Source: Gordionus sp. m RMFG-2023 (lineage: Eukaryota; Nematomorpha; Gordioida; Chordodea; Parachordodidae). Taken from it: 64,000 nt of DNA. The stretch covers positions 35,379,366 to 35,443,365 of the forward strand of contig NC_088777.1 in the NCBI RefSeq assembly GCF_954871325.1. Reading direction: 5' to 3'. The translations under genes were made by a program, and so were the position numbers. The notes beneath the pieces are model-generated. The model was given only the letters and a program-made list of their open reading frames with translations. It ran no database searches and had not been told where the DNA came from. Of this stretch, positions 45,828-59,310 are shown piece after piece (the first letter of the stretch is position 1; each line of letters starts with the position of its first letter).

Positions 45828-47494
45828 TATATTTTAACATTATATAGTGCAATTCACACTTTTTAGTCATATTATTTTAACACTCATTACGGCAATTTGT
45901 AGTTTAATCATTTTAATTTAACAATAATTACCACAATTCGTAGATTATTTTAACATTAAAACGGCAATTCGTAGTTTAGTCATTTTATTTTAACATTAAA
46001 TGCGGGAATTTGTAGTTTAGTCATTTTAATTTAACATTAAATACGGCAATTCATAGTTTAGTCATATTAATTTAACATAAGATGCAGCAATTTCAGTTTA
46101 GTCATTCTAATTAAAGATTAATTACCACAATTCGTAGTTTAGTCATAATATTTTAACATTATATACGGCAATTCGTAGTTTAGTCACTTTATTTTAACAT
46201 TAAATACGGCAATTCGTACTTTAAATATAATATTATATACGGCAATTTGTAGTTTAGTCATTTTAATTTAACATTATTTACCGCAATTCGTAGTTTAGTC
46301 ATTATAATTTAACATTATATACGGCAATTCGTAGTTAAGTCACTTTATTTTAACATTAAATATGGCAATTAGTTTAATTTAACATTATATATGGCAATTC
46401 GTAGTTTAGTCATTTTAATTTAACATAATTTACAGCAATTCGTAGTTTGGTCATTATAATTTAACATTATATACGGCAATTCTCAGTTTTGTACGGCAAT
46501 TCGTAGCTTAGTCACTTTATTTTAACATTAAATACGGCAATTCGTAGTTTTAATTTAACATTATATACGGCAATTCGTATTTTAGTCATTTTATTTTAAC
46601 ATTATTTACAGCAATTCGTAGTTTAGTCACATTATTTTAACACTATTACAGCAATTTGTAGTTTAGTCATTTTAATTAACATTAATTACCGCAATTCGTA
46701 GTTTAGTAAGTTTATTTTAACATTAAAACGCCAATTCGTAGTTTAGTCACTTAATTTTAAAATTAAATACGCCAATTCGTAGTTTAATTTAACATTATAT
46801 ACGGCTATTCGTATTTTAGTCATTATATTATATACCGCAATTCATAGTTTAGTCATTATACATTAACATTATATTTGGCAATTCGCTCTTTTGTCATTAT
46901 AATTTAACATTAGTTACCACAATTCGTAGTTTAATCATTTTAATTTAAAATGCGGCAATTCGTAGTTAGTCACTTTATTTTAACATTAAATACGGCAATT
47001 CGTAGTTTAAATTTAACATTATATACGGCTATTCGTATTTTAGTCATTTTAATTTAACATTATTTACCGCAATTCGTAGTTTAGTCACATTATTTTAACA
47101 CTATACAGCAATTTGTAGTTTAGACATTTTAATTTAACATTAATTACAGCAATTCGTAGTTTAGTCAGTTTATTTTAACATTAAATACACCAATTCGTAG
47201 TTTAAATTTAACATTAATACAGCCATTCGTATTTTAGTCATTTTAATTATACATTATTTACCTCAATTCGTAGTTTAGTAACATTATTTTAACTTTAAAT
47301 ACGGCAATTCGTAGTTTAGTCATTTTAATTTAACATTAAATACGGCAATTCATAGTTTAGTCACTTTAATTTAACATTAAATACGGTAATTCGTAGTTTA
47401 AATTTAACATTATATACGGCAATTATAGTTTAGTCATTTTAATTCAACAATATTTATCGCAATTCGTAGTTTAGTCATTATAATATAACATTAT

Positions 47495-47707
47495 TGTTGT
47501 ATTATAATAAATATTTATTTATTATATAAAAAATAATTGATAAAAAATAATATTAAAGAGAAATATATATTATTTTGTAAAAATCGGCGTTGATTATTGA
47601 TTATTATGTTTTGTTTAAAATCGTGAAAAATATATATAATAAAGAAAAATAAAAGTGTTAAAAATATTTTCGTATTTGACTCTACTACTTCGTACAGTTT
47701 TCTAATA
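47495..47707 (+). repeat. 5' LTR of the first LTR element
   Basis: The 213-bp LTR begins TGTTG and ends CTAATA; the primer binding site starts 2 bases later. It is very AT-rich and lies directly in a satellite monomer. Confidence 0.85.
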
Positions 47708-48284
47708 GTGGTGCCGTGAATATTTAAAGATACCTACTTTATAAAAAGGTTAGGTGGAAAACCATTGACTACCATTATATAGATTAAAGGCCAAAAAGTA
47801 TTAAAAAAAAAAAAATTCAAAAAAAAAGGTAAAAATATTTATTTAGATATATTTAAATGAATTGTTTTTTATTTATATTGATAATTATAGCTTTATGTTT
47901 AATTTTTTCTTTTAGAATAGTTAAAATTTTTTTAGTAAAAGTTGATAAGTCTACTTTAATATAAAAAATTGAAAGAAAAAGAAAAACAGTTAAAAAATAT
48001 TTAAAAAAAAAAATTTTTTTTTGATAAAATGTGGAATAAAAAATTATTACCACGAAAAATTATTTTGAATTCAAAGAATTGAGACAAGGAGAGATATATG
48101 TAAGTTTAATGGTAATAATAGTGTTATGGATGGGGGGATATTTATGGTATAAAAGAAATAGAAATAAAGAAGCGAATAGAATAAGGTATTTAAAACTAAT
48201 TGAACAAGAAAATAAAGAAATGGAAATTGAAAATAAAAAAAAAAAAATGATGAAATTAAAAAAATAGAACAAAAAAAAAAGGAA

Positions 48285-49067
48285 ATGGAAATTGAAAATA
48301 AAAAAAAGAAAGAAATTGAAAGAATAGAACAAGAAAAAAAAGATATAGAATTTGAAAAGTTGAAAATGGAAATGACAGAAATTAAAAGAATAGAACAAGA
48401 AAAAAAAGAAATAGGAATTGAAAATAAGAAAAAAGAATATGAAAGGGAAATTGAAAGAATAGAAGAAAATAAAATTGAGAAATTGAAAGGAGAAATGAAA
48501 ATAGAATGGGAAGAGGAAAGGAATAAAATAGAAGAAATGGCCATAAAGGAAAGAGAAGAAAAGGAAAAGATTGAATTAAAGAAAAAAGAAGAGGAAATAC
48601 AGAAAATAGAAATGGCAGAAATGAAAATAAAAATAAAGGAGTTGGAGGAGAAAATTGTAAATAAAAGAATAGAACAAAATTATAAAGGTCAAAAAGAATG
48701 TTATAATTGTGGAAAATTTGGGCATTTAAAAAGAGAATGTAATGCCAGGGTAAATCCAGGAGTTATACCAAAGATATGTAAAAGATGTGGAAATAAGGGT
48801 CATAATGCGGAAGAATGTTACGTTCCAGCGTACAAATTAGTGAATGGGAACCAAAAAAATGAAATATATTGTGAAAATTGTGGGAATTTAGGACATACTA
48901 AGGATAAGTGTTATAAAAATGAACAAGGTGTTTGCAAAGCGTTTCCAGCGGTGGAATACGTAGGAAATGAGCAGAAAAATATAGTTAAAAGAATTAATAG
49001 AGAGGATATAACTTGTTATAAGTGTCGAAATATTGGGCATTATGCGAAGGATTGTACAGTAGGATGA
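48285..49067 (+). CDS. Gag-like protein with coiled coil and four zinc knuckles (fossil element)
   Basis: The first 130 residues are a highly charged Glu/Lys/Ile heptad-like coiled coil. Four CCHC knuckles (C-x2-C-x4-H-x4-C) follow: C-Y-N-C...C near residue 138, C-K-R-C near 164, C-E-N-C near 194 and C-Y-K-C near 246. This is a nucleocapsid-type nucleic-acid-binding region. No capsid domain is evident upstream within this frame. It lies between the 5' LTR and the protease region of the element at 47495-51848. Confidence 0.75.
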   Translation: MEIENKKKKEIERIEQEKKDIEFEKLKMEMTEIKRIEQEKKEIGIENKKKEYEREIERIEENKIEKLKGEMKIEWEEERNKIEEMAIKEREEKEKIELKKKEEEIQKIEMAEMKIKIKELEEKIVNKRIEQNYKGQKECYNCGKFGHLKRECNARVNPGVIPKICKRCGNKGHNAEECYVPAYKLVNGNQKNEIYCENCGNLGHTKDKCYKNEQGVCKAFPAVEYVGNEQKNIVKRINREDITCYKCRNIGHYAKDCTVG

Positions 49068-49118
49068 CTGTATGATAGTGAAATAAAAACATTTGGAAGA
49101 GTTACATCAAAAAATGAG

Positions 49119-49805
49119 TTGGATCTATTAAAAGAAAATATATATAAAAATAAGATAAACGATCATATTGAAATAGTAAGAAAAAATGAAGGAAATAATA
49201 ACACTTATAGGATTTATAAAAATATGTTGGAAAATGAAACACGAAAGAATACACATATTAGTAATTTACCTATCTTTAAGTTGGAAGATAATAAAAATTT
49301 TGATCAATGTCCCAGAGTAAAAGTGAATGTAGGAAATAAAGAGATTTGGATGTTATTGGATACAGGGGCAACAATATCTGTGATAGGGTATAAAGAATTT
49401 TACAAGTTATGGCCGAATGAACACATAATTAAAGATAGAATGAGGGTAAAACAATTGAATGGTTCAGAAATTATGGCATTGGGAAAAGTAAATTTACCGG
49501 TATTAATAAATAATGAATTAATAAATTTGGATTTGTGGGTATTAGAAGAAAAAATTGATACAGTTTTGGGATGGAATTGGATATCAAAATTTGGTTTAGA
49601 AAATATTTTGTTGAATATATTTCAGGGGAAAAATGAAAATAAAAATATTGAAGTATTAAAAAAATCTGTAAAAGAGGTGGATGTTAAAAACTCGGGTAAT
49701 AAATTAAAGAAAGAAATTTTAGAGAATAATAAAATTGAGATGATAAATAATAAAAAAAAATTTTGGATAATAAAGAAAATGAATTTGTGGAAAGTAAAAT
49801 ACTAA
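49119..49805 (+). CDS. retropepsin-like aspartic protease region (fossil element)
   Basis: Near residue 85 the frame reads W-M-L-L-D-T-G-A-T-I-S-V-I-G, the catalytic D-T-G loop of retropepsins, and later V-L-G-W-N-W-I-S-K-F-G, the second conserved block. The protease would process the element's polyprotein. The C-terminal third is a Lys/Asn/Glu-rich linker. Confidence 0.75.
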   Translation: MDLLKENIYKNKINDHIEIVRKNEGNNNTYRIYKNMLENETRKNTHISNLPIFKLEDNKNFDQCPRVKVNVGNKEIWMLLDTGATISVIGYKEFYKLWPNEHIIKDRMRVKQLNGSEIMALGKVNLPVLINNELINLDLWVLEEKIDTVLGWNWISKFGLENILLNIFQGKNENKNIEVLKKSVKEVDVKNSGNKLKKEILENNKIEMINNKKKFWIIKKMNLWKVKY

Positions 49806-49996
49806 AAGATGATGAAATTAAAAATATATTAAATAATTCTGAGGAAGTTCAGAAAAATGAAAAAATTATAAGTGATAAAATGGGTCAGGAAAAACTTGAT
49901 ATTTTGGATAATAAAATTGATATAAGTTTAATACCTGAACCTGATACGGAAATTAAAAAAAATATTGATTTGGAAATTGAAAATATTTAGGTTGAT

Positions 49997-50428
49997 TTGG
50001 AAGTTGATAATATTTTGAAAAATTCAGAAATTAAGAAAAATAGTGATTTGGAAATTGAAAATATTTCGGTTGATCTGAAAGTGGAAAGTATTTTGGGAAT
50101 TGATGATGAAAATTTTAATTTGGAAATAGACAATAAAATAATTTCAGGGAAATTGAGGATGGTGAATAATTATATAAAATGTGATGAGATTTACAAAGAC
50201 TCAAATTTGGAGAGGGAAAAATTACCTGTATCGAAAAATTTTCCGGTGAAATTTGTGAGAAAAAAATTAAAAAATGAAAGTGTGGTAGAAGAAGGAGAAG
50301 AGAATTTGGTTCTACTAAGGAATTATATGATTGATTTAAGGAATAAGTATAAAAATTTATTTGATGAAAAATTGGGTTGCTTCATAGATTATAAGGTTGA
50401 TATTTGTTTAAAAGAGAGTGGAGGATAA
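49997..50428 (+). other. Asn/Glu/Lys-rich linker before the missing polymerase (fossil element)
   Basis: The end of this frame, L-F-D-E-K-L-G-C-F-I-D-Y-K-V-D-I, looks like the link that leads into the reverse transcriptase in Ty3/gypsy polyproteins. The sequence after about 50430 up to the 3' LTR has no recognisable polymerase. I infer internal loss of the pol region. Confidence 0.4.
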
Positions 50429-51641
50429 TAAAGGAGGTCAAAAAGTATTTTTTACAAAAAAGGGTATGAAAATGTAGTTTAAAAAAAAAGGGGGAATGAA
50501 AGAATTAAAGGAAAAATTTAAGAATATGTATATAAGGAATATAAACACTAATTATCTGAGGGAATTGTAGAATTGGATTAATGTTATTGTCAATGAGAAA
50601 ATTGTAAAAAAAAAATAGATGCACACGTGCAGTTGTTTTATTTTTTTAAAAATGTTATAGTAATAAAATCATGAAGTAAAATATGTGGGTCAATTGATTA
50701 TGGTATTAGTTGTATTGAAGTTTAACGTGTTTTATTTTTTTGATTATTTATGATAAAAGGTTGGGAAGATAAAATATTTATCTGAGTTCGGATTGTTTGT
50801 TAAAATTGTTGGCTTTAAAAAGTAATTAATTATTAAAGAATTAAGAAGTAAAAATTTATAAAATGTGAGCGGTATTGAGAAGAGAAGAAACGTAAATTGT
50901 GGAAAAGCAACTGGAGTGAAATAGAGAAATCATTTAAAATATAAGGATAAGAGAATAAAGGAATAATAAAATGAAAATAATAATGTTGTTGTTTTGCGTA
51001 ATAGTTCATTATGTAAAAAAAAAAGAAAGAGAATAAAAAATAATAAAATGAAAATAATAAGGTTGTTGTTTGGTGTAATGGTTCATTATAAAAAAAAGAA
51101 GAAAGAGAATAAAAAATAATAAAATGAAAATAATAAGGTTGTTGTTTGGGTAAGGGTTCATTATGTAAAAAAAATGATAAAGCGATTAAAAAAAAAAAAA
51201 TTTGACTTACTTATTTTGTGTAATATTCTGTGTAATCAACTCAATAAAGTACAATGATGCAATAGATCTATGATATATTGACCATTAAAAGTTATTGATA
51301 ATCAATAATGCTGGATAAAGATACCAAGTTTAAAATAGAATGATCATGACTGACCAATGATGCAATGAATAGATCAAGCTATGACTTATTAACCAGGATA
51401 ATTTTTGATAACAACCAAAACAATCTATCAACGATATGAAGTTCCGCTCAATGTCAATATCAAGATAATTTCAATGATGAGAAGCAAAACAATCTATCAG
51501 CGATATGAAGCTTAGCTCAATGTCGATATCAAGTGAATTTTAATGATGCGAAGTTTTGAATCAATAGAATCTAAAAAAAAAAATATTCTTAAATTATAGT
51601 TATGGTTAAATGTGGCATTTAGTACCTTGAAAAGGGGTACA

Positions 51642-51848
51642 TGTTGTATTATAATAAATATTTATTTATTAATAAAAAATAATTGATAAAAAATAATATT
51701 AAAGAGAAATATATATTATTTTGTAAAAATCGGCGTTGATTATTGTATGTTTTGTTTAAAATCGTGAAAAATCTATATAATTTTGAAAAATAAAAGTGTT
51801 AAAAATATTTTCGTATTTAACTCTACTACTTCGTACAGTTTTCTAATA
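51642..51848 (+). repeat. 3' LTR of the first LTR element
   Basis: A 207-bp copy of the 5' LTR, preceded by a short purine tract and followed at once by an arm monomer. Confidence 0.85.
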
Positions 51849-53626
51849 ATTAAATACGGCAATTCGTAGTTAAGTCACTTTATTTTAACATTAAATATGG
51901 CAATTCGTAGTTTAAATTTAACATTATATATGCAATTCGTAGTTTAGTCATTTCAATTTAACATTATTTACCGCAATTCGTAGTTTAGTCACTTTATTTT
52001 AACATTAAATACGGCAATTCGTAGTTTAGTAAATTTATTTTAACATTAAATACGCCAATTCGTAGTTTAGTCACTTTATTTTAAAATTAAATACGCCAAT
52101 TCGTAGTTTAAATTTAACTTATATACGGCTATTCGTATTTTAGTCATTTTAATTTTACATTATTTACCGCAATTCGTAGTTTAGTCATTATAATTTAACA
52201 TTATATACGGCAATTCGTAGTTTAGTCACTATATTTTAACAAAATATGGCAATTCAGAGTTTAAATTTAACATTATATATGGCAATGCGTAGTTTAGTCA
52301 TTTTAATTTAACATTATTTATGGCAATTCGTAGTTTAGTCATTATAATTTAACATTATATACGGCAATTAGCAGTTTTGTCATTATTATTTAACATTAGT
52401 TACCGCAATTCGTAGTTTAATCATTTTAATTTAACATTATATACGGCAATTCGTAGTTTAGTCACTTTATTTTAACATTAAATACGCCAATTCGTAGTTT
52501 AAATTTAACATTATATACGGCTATTCGTATCTTAGTCATTTTAATTATACCTTATTTACAGCAATTCGTAGTTTAGTAACATTATTTTAACAATAAATAC
52601 GGCAATTCGTAGATAAGTCATTTTAATTTAACATTAAATACGGCAATTCGTAGTTTAATCACTTTAATTTAACATTAAATGCGGCAATTCGTAGTTTAAA
52701 TTTAACATTATATACGGCAATTTGTAGTTTAGTCATTTTAATTTAACATTATTTATCGCAATTCGTAGTTTAGTCATTATAATTTAACATTATATACGGC
52801 AATTCGCAGTTTAGTCATTATAATTTAACATTAGTTACCTCAATTCGTAGTTTAATCATTTTAATTTAACATAATAATAGGGCAATTTGTAGTTTAGTCA
52901 TTTTAATTTAATATAAAATACGGCAATTCGTAGTTTAGTCACTTAATTTTAAAATTAAATGCCGCAATTTGTAGTTTAGTCATTTTAATTTAACATTAAA
53001 TACGGCATTTCGTAGTTTAGTCATTTTATTTTAACATTAAATACGGCAATTCGTAGTTTAAATTTAACATTATATACGGCTATTCGTATTTTAGTCATTT
53101 TAATTTAACATTATTTATCGCAAATCGTAGTTTAGTCACATTATTTTAACATTAAATACAGCAATTCGTAGTTTAGTCATTTTTATTTAATATTAAATAC
53201 GGCAATTCGTAGTTTAGTCATCTTATTTTAACATTAAATACGGCAATTCGTAGTTTAGTCACTTTATTTTAACATTAAATAGGGAAATTAGTAGTTTAAT
53301 CACTTCATTTTAACATTAAATACGGCAATTCGTAGTTTAAATTTAACATTATATACGGCAATTCGTATTTTAGTCATTTTAATTTAACATTATTTACTGC
53401 AATTCGTAGTTTAGTCACATTATTTTAACACTAATACATCAATTTGTAGTTTAGTCATTTTAATTTAACATTAATTACAGCAATTCGTAGTTTAGTCAGT
53501 TTATTTTAACATTAAATACGCCAATTCGCAGTTTAAATTTAACATTATATACGGCTATTCGTATTTTAGTCATTTTAATTATACATTATTTACCTCAATT
53601 CGTATCTTTAGTAACATTATTTCAAC

Positions 53627-53962
53627 CAGGGTTGGTAAGTCGGTCTATTGACCAGTCAAATTCAGTCACTTGACCCGATTTAAGATCTAAGATATCAGGA
53701 AAATTGTTTAAAAAATATTAAAGAAAATGATAATATTGAATATGAATCAGAACAAGACTCTGATACAGATAGCTATACGTTAGTTATTGAATGAATTTAA
53801 AAAATTAATATTATAGATTCATTTTACTATTATATTCAAAATAAAGTGAATATTAACTTAAAAAAATATATATTTGAATTTGACCACATTTGACCATATT
53901 TGACCGGTCAAATATCGGTCAATTGACCGAAACGTATTTGACCGGTCAAATGCACAACCCTG
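53627..53962. mobile_element. 336-bp hAT MITE
   Basis: It starts CAGGGTTGG and ends CAACCCTG. ATTTCAAC (53619-53626) and ATTTTAAC (53963-53970) flank it, an 8-bp duplication with one mismatch, and removing one copy restores an arm monomer. Inside, TTGACC(G)GTCAA-type repeats crowd both ends. It has no coding region. Confidence 0.9.
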
Positions 53963-56900
53963 ATTTTAACATTAAATACAGCAATTCGTAGTTTAGACAT
54001 TTTAATTTAACATTAAATACGGCAATTCATAGTTAAATCACTTTAATTTAACATTAAATACGGCAATTCGTAGTTTAAATTTAACATTATATACGGCGAT
54101 TTGTAGTTTAGTCATTTTAATTTAACATTAAATACGGCAATTCATAGTTTAGTCAATTTATTTTAACATTAAATACGGCAATTCGTAGTTTAAATTTAAC
54201 ATTATATATGGCAATTTGTAGTTTAGTCATTTTAATTTAACAATATTTACCGCAATTCGTAGTTTGGTCATTATAATTTAACATTATATACGGTATTCGT
54301 AGTTAAGTCACTTTATTTTAACATTAAATATTAGCAATTCGTAGTTTAAATTTAACATTATATATGGCAATTCGAAGTTTAAATTTAACATTATATATGG
54401 CAATTCGTAGTTTAGTCATTACAATTTAACATTATTTACCGCAATTCGTAGTTAGTCACTTTATTTTAACATTAAATACGGCAATTCGTAGTTTAAATTT
54501 AACATTATATACGGCAATTTGTAGTTTAGTCATTTTAATTTAACATTATTTACCGCAATTAATAGTTTAGTCATTATAATTTAACATTATATACGGCAAT
54601 TCGTAGTTAAGTCACATTATTTTAACATTGAATATGGCAATTCATAGTTAAATCACTTTAATTTAACATTAAATACGGCAATTCGTAGTTTAAATTTAAC
54701 ATTATATACGGCAATTTGTAGTTTAGTCATTTTAATTTAACATTATTTACCGAAATTCGTAGTTTAGTCATTATAATTTAACATTTTATACAGCAATTCG
54801 TAGTTTAGTCATTTTAATTTAACATTAAATACGGCAATTCATAGTTAAATCACTTTAATTTAACATTAAATACGGCAATTCGTAGTTTAAATTTAACATT
54901 ATATACGGCAATTTGTAGTTTAGTCATTTTAATTTAACAATATTTACCGCAATTCGTAGTTTGGTCATTATAATTTAACAATAAATACGGCAATTCGTAG
55001 TTTAGTCACTTTATTTTAACATTAAATACGCCAATTCGTAATTTAAATTTAACTTTATATACGGCTATTCGTATTTTAGTCATTTTAATTTTATATTATT
55101 TACCGCAATTCGTAGTTTAGTCATTATAATTTAACAATATATTTAGCAATTCGCTGTTTTGTCATTATAATTTAACATTAGTTACCGCAATTCGTAGTTT
55201 AATCATTTTAATTTAATATTATACGGCAATTTCGTAGTTTAGTCACTTTATTTTAACATTATATACGCAATTCGTAGTTTAGTCACTTTATTTTAACATT
55301 TAATACGCCAATTCGTAGTTTAAATTTAACATTATATACGGCTATTCGTATTTTAGTCTTACCGCAATTCGTAGTTTAGTAACATTATTTTAACTTTAAA
55401 TAAGGCAATTAGTAGTTTAGTCATTATAATTTAACATTAAATACGGCAATTCGTAGTTTAGTCACTTTAATATAACATTAAATGTGGCAATTCGTAGTTT
55501 AAATTTGACATTATATACGGCAATTTGTAATTTAGTCATTTTAATTTAACATTATTTACCGCAATTCGTAGTTTAGTCATTATATTTAACATTAAATACG
55601 GCATTTCGTAGTTTAGTCATTTTATTTTAACATTAAATACGGTAATTCGTAGTTTAAATTTAACATTATATACGGCTATTCGTATTTTAGTCATTTTAAT
55701 TTAACATTATTTATCGCAAATCGTAGTTTAGTCACATTATTTTAACATTAAATACGGCAATTCGTAGTTTAGTCATTATAATTTAACTTTATATTTGGAA
55801 ATTATACGCCAATTCGTAGTTTAAATTTAACATTATATACGGCTATTCTTATTTTAGTCATTTTAATTTTACCTTATTTACCGCAATTCGTAGTTTAGTA
55901 ACATTATTTTAACATTAAATACGGCAATTCGTAGTTTAGTCATTTTAATTTAACATCAAATACGGCAATTCGTAGTTTAGTCACTTTAATTTAACATTAA
56001 ATGCTGCAATTCGTAGTTTAAATTTAACATTATATACGGCAATTTGTAGTTTAGTTATTTTATTTAACATTATTTACCGCAATTCGTAGTTTAGTCATTA
56101 TAATTTAACATTATATACGGCAATTCGCAGTTTAGTCATTATAATTTAACATTAGTTACCGCAATTCGATTTAATAATTTTAATTTAACATAATAATACG
56201 GCAATTTGTAGTTTAGTCATTTTAATTTAACATAAAATACAGCAATTCGTAGTTTAGTCACTTAATTTTAAAATTAATTGCCGCAATTCGTAGTTTAGTC
56301 ATATTATTTTAACATTAAATACGGCAATTCGTAGTTTAGTCACCTTATTTTAACAATAAATACGGAAATTTATAGTTTAGTCACTCTATTTTAACATTAA
56401 ATAGGGCAATTAGTAGTTTAGTCACTTCATTTTAAAATTAAATTACTACAATTCGTATTTTAGTCATTTTAATTTAACATTATTTACCGCAATTCGTAGT
56501 TTAGTCACATTATTTTAACATTAAATATGGCAATTCGTAGTTTAGTCATTTTAATTTAACATTAAATACGGCACTTAGTAGTTTGGTCACTTTATTTTAA
56601 AATTAAATATGTCAATTCGTAGTTTAAATTTAACATTATATTAGGCAATTCGCAGTTTAGTCATTTTAATTTAACATAAAATACAGCAATTCGTAGTTTA
56701 GTCACTTAATTTTAATATTAAATATGGCAATTCGCAGTTTAGTCTTTTTAATTTAACATAAAATACGGCAATTCGTAGTTTAGTCATTTAATTTTAATAT
56801 TAAATATGGCAATTCGCAGTTTAGTCATTTAATTTAACATAAAATACGGCAATTCGTAGTTTAGTCTCTTAATTTTAACATTAAATACGGCAATTCGCAG

Positions 56901-57154
56901 GTTAGTCATTTTAATTTAATATAAAATACGTCAATTCGTAGTTTAGTCACTTAATTTTAACATTAAATACGGCAATTTATAGTTTAGTCACTTTAATTTA
57001 ACATTAAATGCTGCAATTCGTAGTTTAAATTTAACATTATATACGGCAATTTGTAGTTTAGTCATTTTATTTAACATTATTTACCGCAATTCGTAGTTTA
57101 GTCATTATAATTTAACATAATAATACGGCAATTTGTAGTTTAGTCATTTTAATT

Positions 57155-57535
57155 TGTTAAATAATATTAACTTTAAAAAATTATTTTTTTTTATCCTTAA
57201 GTCATTTATGGCGTAACTTAAATATTTCAAATGTAATAAAAATTGTTTCTTTCTTTTTATTAAAAACAACTTTTTTTATTTTAAATCAATTTGTTTATAA
57301 ACTAATATTAAATTTTATATTTTATAAATCAATTTACTTAACAAACTAATGTTCAATTTTTTATTTTTAACTTTTTAAAAAAAGATCAATTTATGATAAA
57401 TTACATTGTCAATATATATAGCAAACTATTTTTGAATATGTGATCATTATATTTTTTTAATTTAAATATCAATAAATTCACGTAATATACGTTTACACCG
57501 TTTATTTTCTGCTTTTGATTTCTGCAACCTTTTTA
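57155..57535 (+). repeat. 5' LTR of the second LTR element
   Basis: It begins TGTTAAATAATATTAAC and ends TGCAACCTTTTTA. The copy at 59311-59692 differs at only a couple of positions. Confidence 0.9.
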
Positions 57536-57883
57536 TGGTGGCAGCGGTGGGATATACGATTTTAAATTAAATTAATTTATTTTCAAAAAAATAAAATATA
57601 AATTAGATCAAATGGATCAATCAACTATGAGGAGAATTGTTAACCTAGACATCAAACTACGGAGCTATCATGTATAATGGAAATGATTACTAAAATTATG
57701 ATATAATGACTTACAAATTATTCTAAATCCACAGACACGATTGATTTTAGCTACTAGAATGTAGACAACTAGATAAAAAATATTTCTGGAATGTAATATT
57801 TAATTTATTCTAAAAACACGTAAGATATGATTAATTTTAAAAAAAGTGAAGAATAAAAAAAAAAAAATTTTTTTTTCTAAATC

Positions 57884-58540
57884 ATGAATAGACCAATTTG
57901 GGATACTAATAATAAAACAAAGTCCATTGACAAGTTAGATGATTATTTAAAATTTCATGATAGTGAGAATACTCTAAGCTTAATAGGTAATTTACCGGAT
58001 GAATTATATTTAGTCATGAAAGCAGTGTTTCCAAGAGAGTTAAATTCGAGTTATGATAAAACATTATATACATTAAAGTGTTTATGTAATTATAAATCGG
58101 CTACAGAAATAAAAGAAAATTGTTCTAATAAAAATTTTAGTAAATCTAGTAATGAGAATTGTTATAAAAATAGAAAATTGGATAAAGAAACACATTATTA
58201 TAAAAGAAATTATAATTATAAATCTTTTAGTATAAAAAAATTAGATATTGAATTAAAACCTTATAAACTAAAAGAAATAAATTATATAATAAAATTTAAA
58301 ACATTTGTGATTATAAAAAATGATGAAAATATAAATATACCCATAAGATCACATGGTGAAATTTTAAAAGAGTATTATGATTGTAAAAATAATGATATAA
58401 ATCTTAGTACTGAAAAAATTAATGAAACTGTAATAGTTGAAATTCCCATACACAAAAATTTAAAAAAAATAGAATCCAAATCATTAAAGCTTGACACTTA
58501 TTTATTTAAAAAAAATCAAGAGAGTAGACAATACAAATAA
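57884..58540 (+). CDS. Gag-like reading frame (fossil element)
   Basis: Near residue 35 the 218-residue frame has L-I-G-N-L-P-D-E-L-Y-L-V-M-K, resembling the capsid C-terminal segment of Ty3/gypsy Gag (L-x-x-L-P-x-E-x-Y-x-x-x-x). The rest is Asn/Lys-rich with no zinc knuckle. The similarity is short, so the assignment is tentative. A second frame at 58491-58775 has no recognisable content. Confidence 0.4.
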   Translation: MNRPIWDTNNKTKSIDKLDDYLKFHDSENTLSLIGNLPDELYLVMKAVFPRELNSSYDKTLYTLKCLCNYKSATEIKENCSNKNFSKSSNENCYKNRKLDKETHYYKRNYNYKSFSIKKLDIELKPYKLKEINYIIKFKTFVIIKNDENINIPIRSHGEILKEYYDCKNNDINLSTEKINETVIVEIPIHKNLKKIESKSLKLDTYLFKKNQESRQYK

Positions 58541-59310
58541 ACATTTACCTTATATAATTAATGATAAAGTGGACGAATCTTTCAAAATTAAAATTTTAAA
58601 TACAATGAAATCTAAATTATGTTTTAAGGACAAAACATGTGTAAGTTATATTGAACACTTTAAAACATTATTTTTATTGAAGATAAAAGAAAACAGTAAT
58701 TTTGAGTTATTTTTTGATTTAAAAAACAAGGGAGTAAAATTTAAAAAAAATAAAATAAAAATAATTGAAATTTAATATTAATAAAAAATTATTTAAAATA
58801 AATAAATAAAATTGAAATTTAATATCGATAAAAATTATTATATCAAACGCTATTATTTAAAACGCGATATTTATAATATAATAAATTAAAAATTACGCGA
58901 CCAATCAATTCATATTATTTCGATTATTCAACATTTGATTAATTTATTCTACTTCAATTATTCTTATTCAAAATTCGATATTCGTTAAATTAATTCTATT
59001 TCGATTATTTGGCGATTCTTATTCAATATTACATATATTCTAAAATTATTCAATAACAAATTATGATAATAATTAACAATAGGATGACAAAGTCGAATCA
59101 CATACTAAACCGTTTTTTTTAAAGATTTGGAGGGAGCAAGGCAAGATAAGATTTTACAACCAAAATAACTATCATTTATCAAGACGAAACTATGAAAGAT
59201 TTTATGAACTAAATAGATAAAACGTACAAAAGATCAACGAAGGGGTTAACGAGCAAGAATGACATACAACTAAATTATAGACAGAGGGCAAATAAAAAAA
59301 AAGTGTGAAA

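Larger units (their letters stand above)
47495..51848 (+). mobile_element. small non-autonomous Ty3/gypsy-like LTR retrotransposon (fossil)
   Basis: LTRs at 47495-47707 and 51642-51848 both start TGTTGTATTATAATAAATAT and end TTTTCTAATA. A primer binding site TGGTGCCGTGAA follows at 47709, and a purine-rich tract AAAAGGGGTACA precedes the 3' LTR. Flanks ATTAT and ATTAA suggest a 4-5 bp target duplication in an arm monomer. It encodes Gag-like and protease regions, but I see no reverse transcriptase or integrase. The LTRs differ by a few small indels and substitutions, so it is fairly young. It is an incomplete copy. Confidence 0.85.

Noticed and set aside
48060-48544. Phe/Ser-rich minus-strand ORFs as membrane proteins
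   Set aside because: They are antisense of the Lys/Glu-rich coiled coil of the Gag-like frame.
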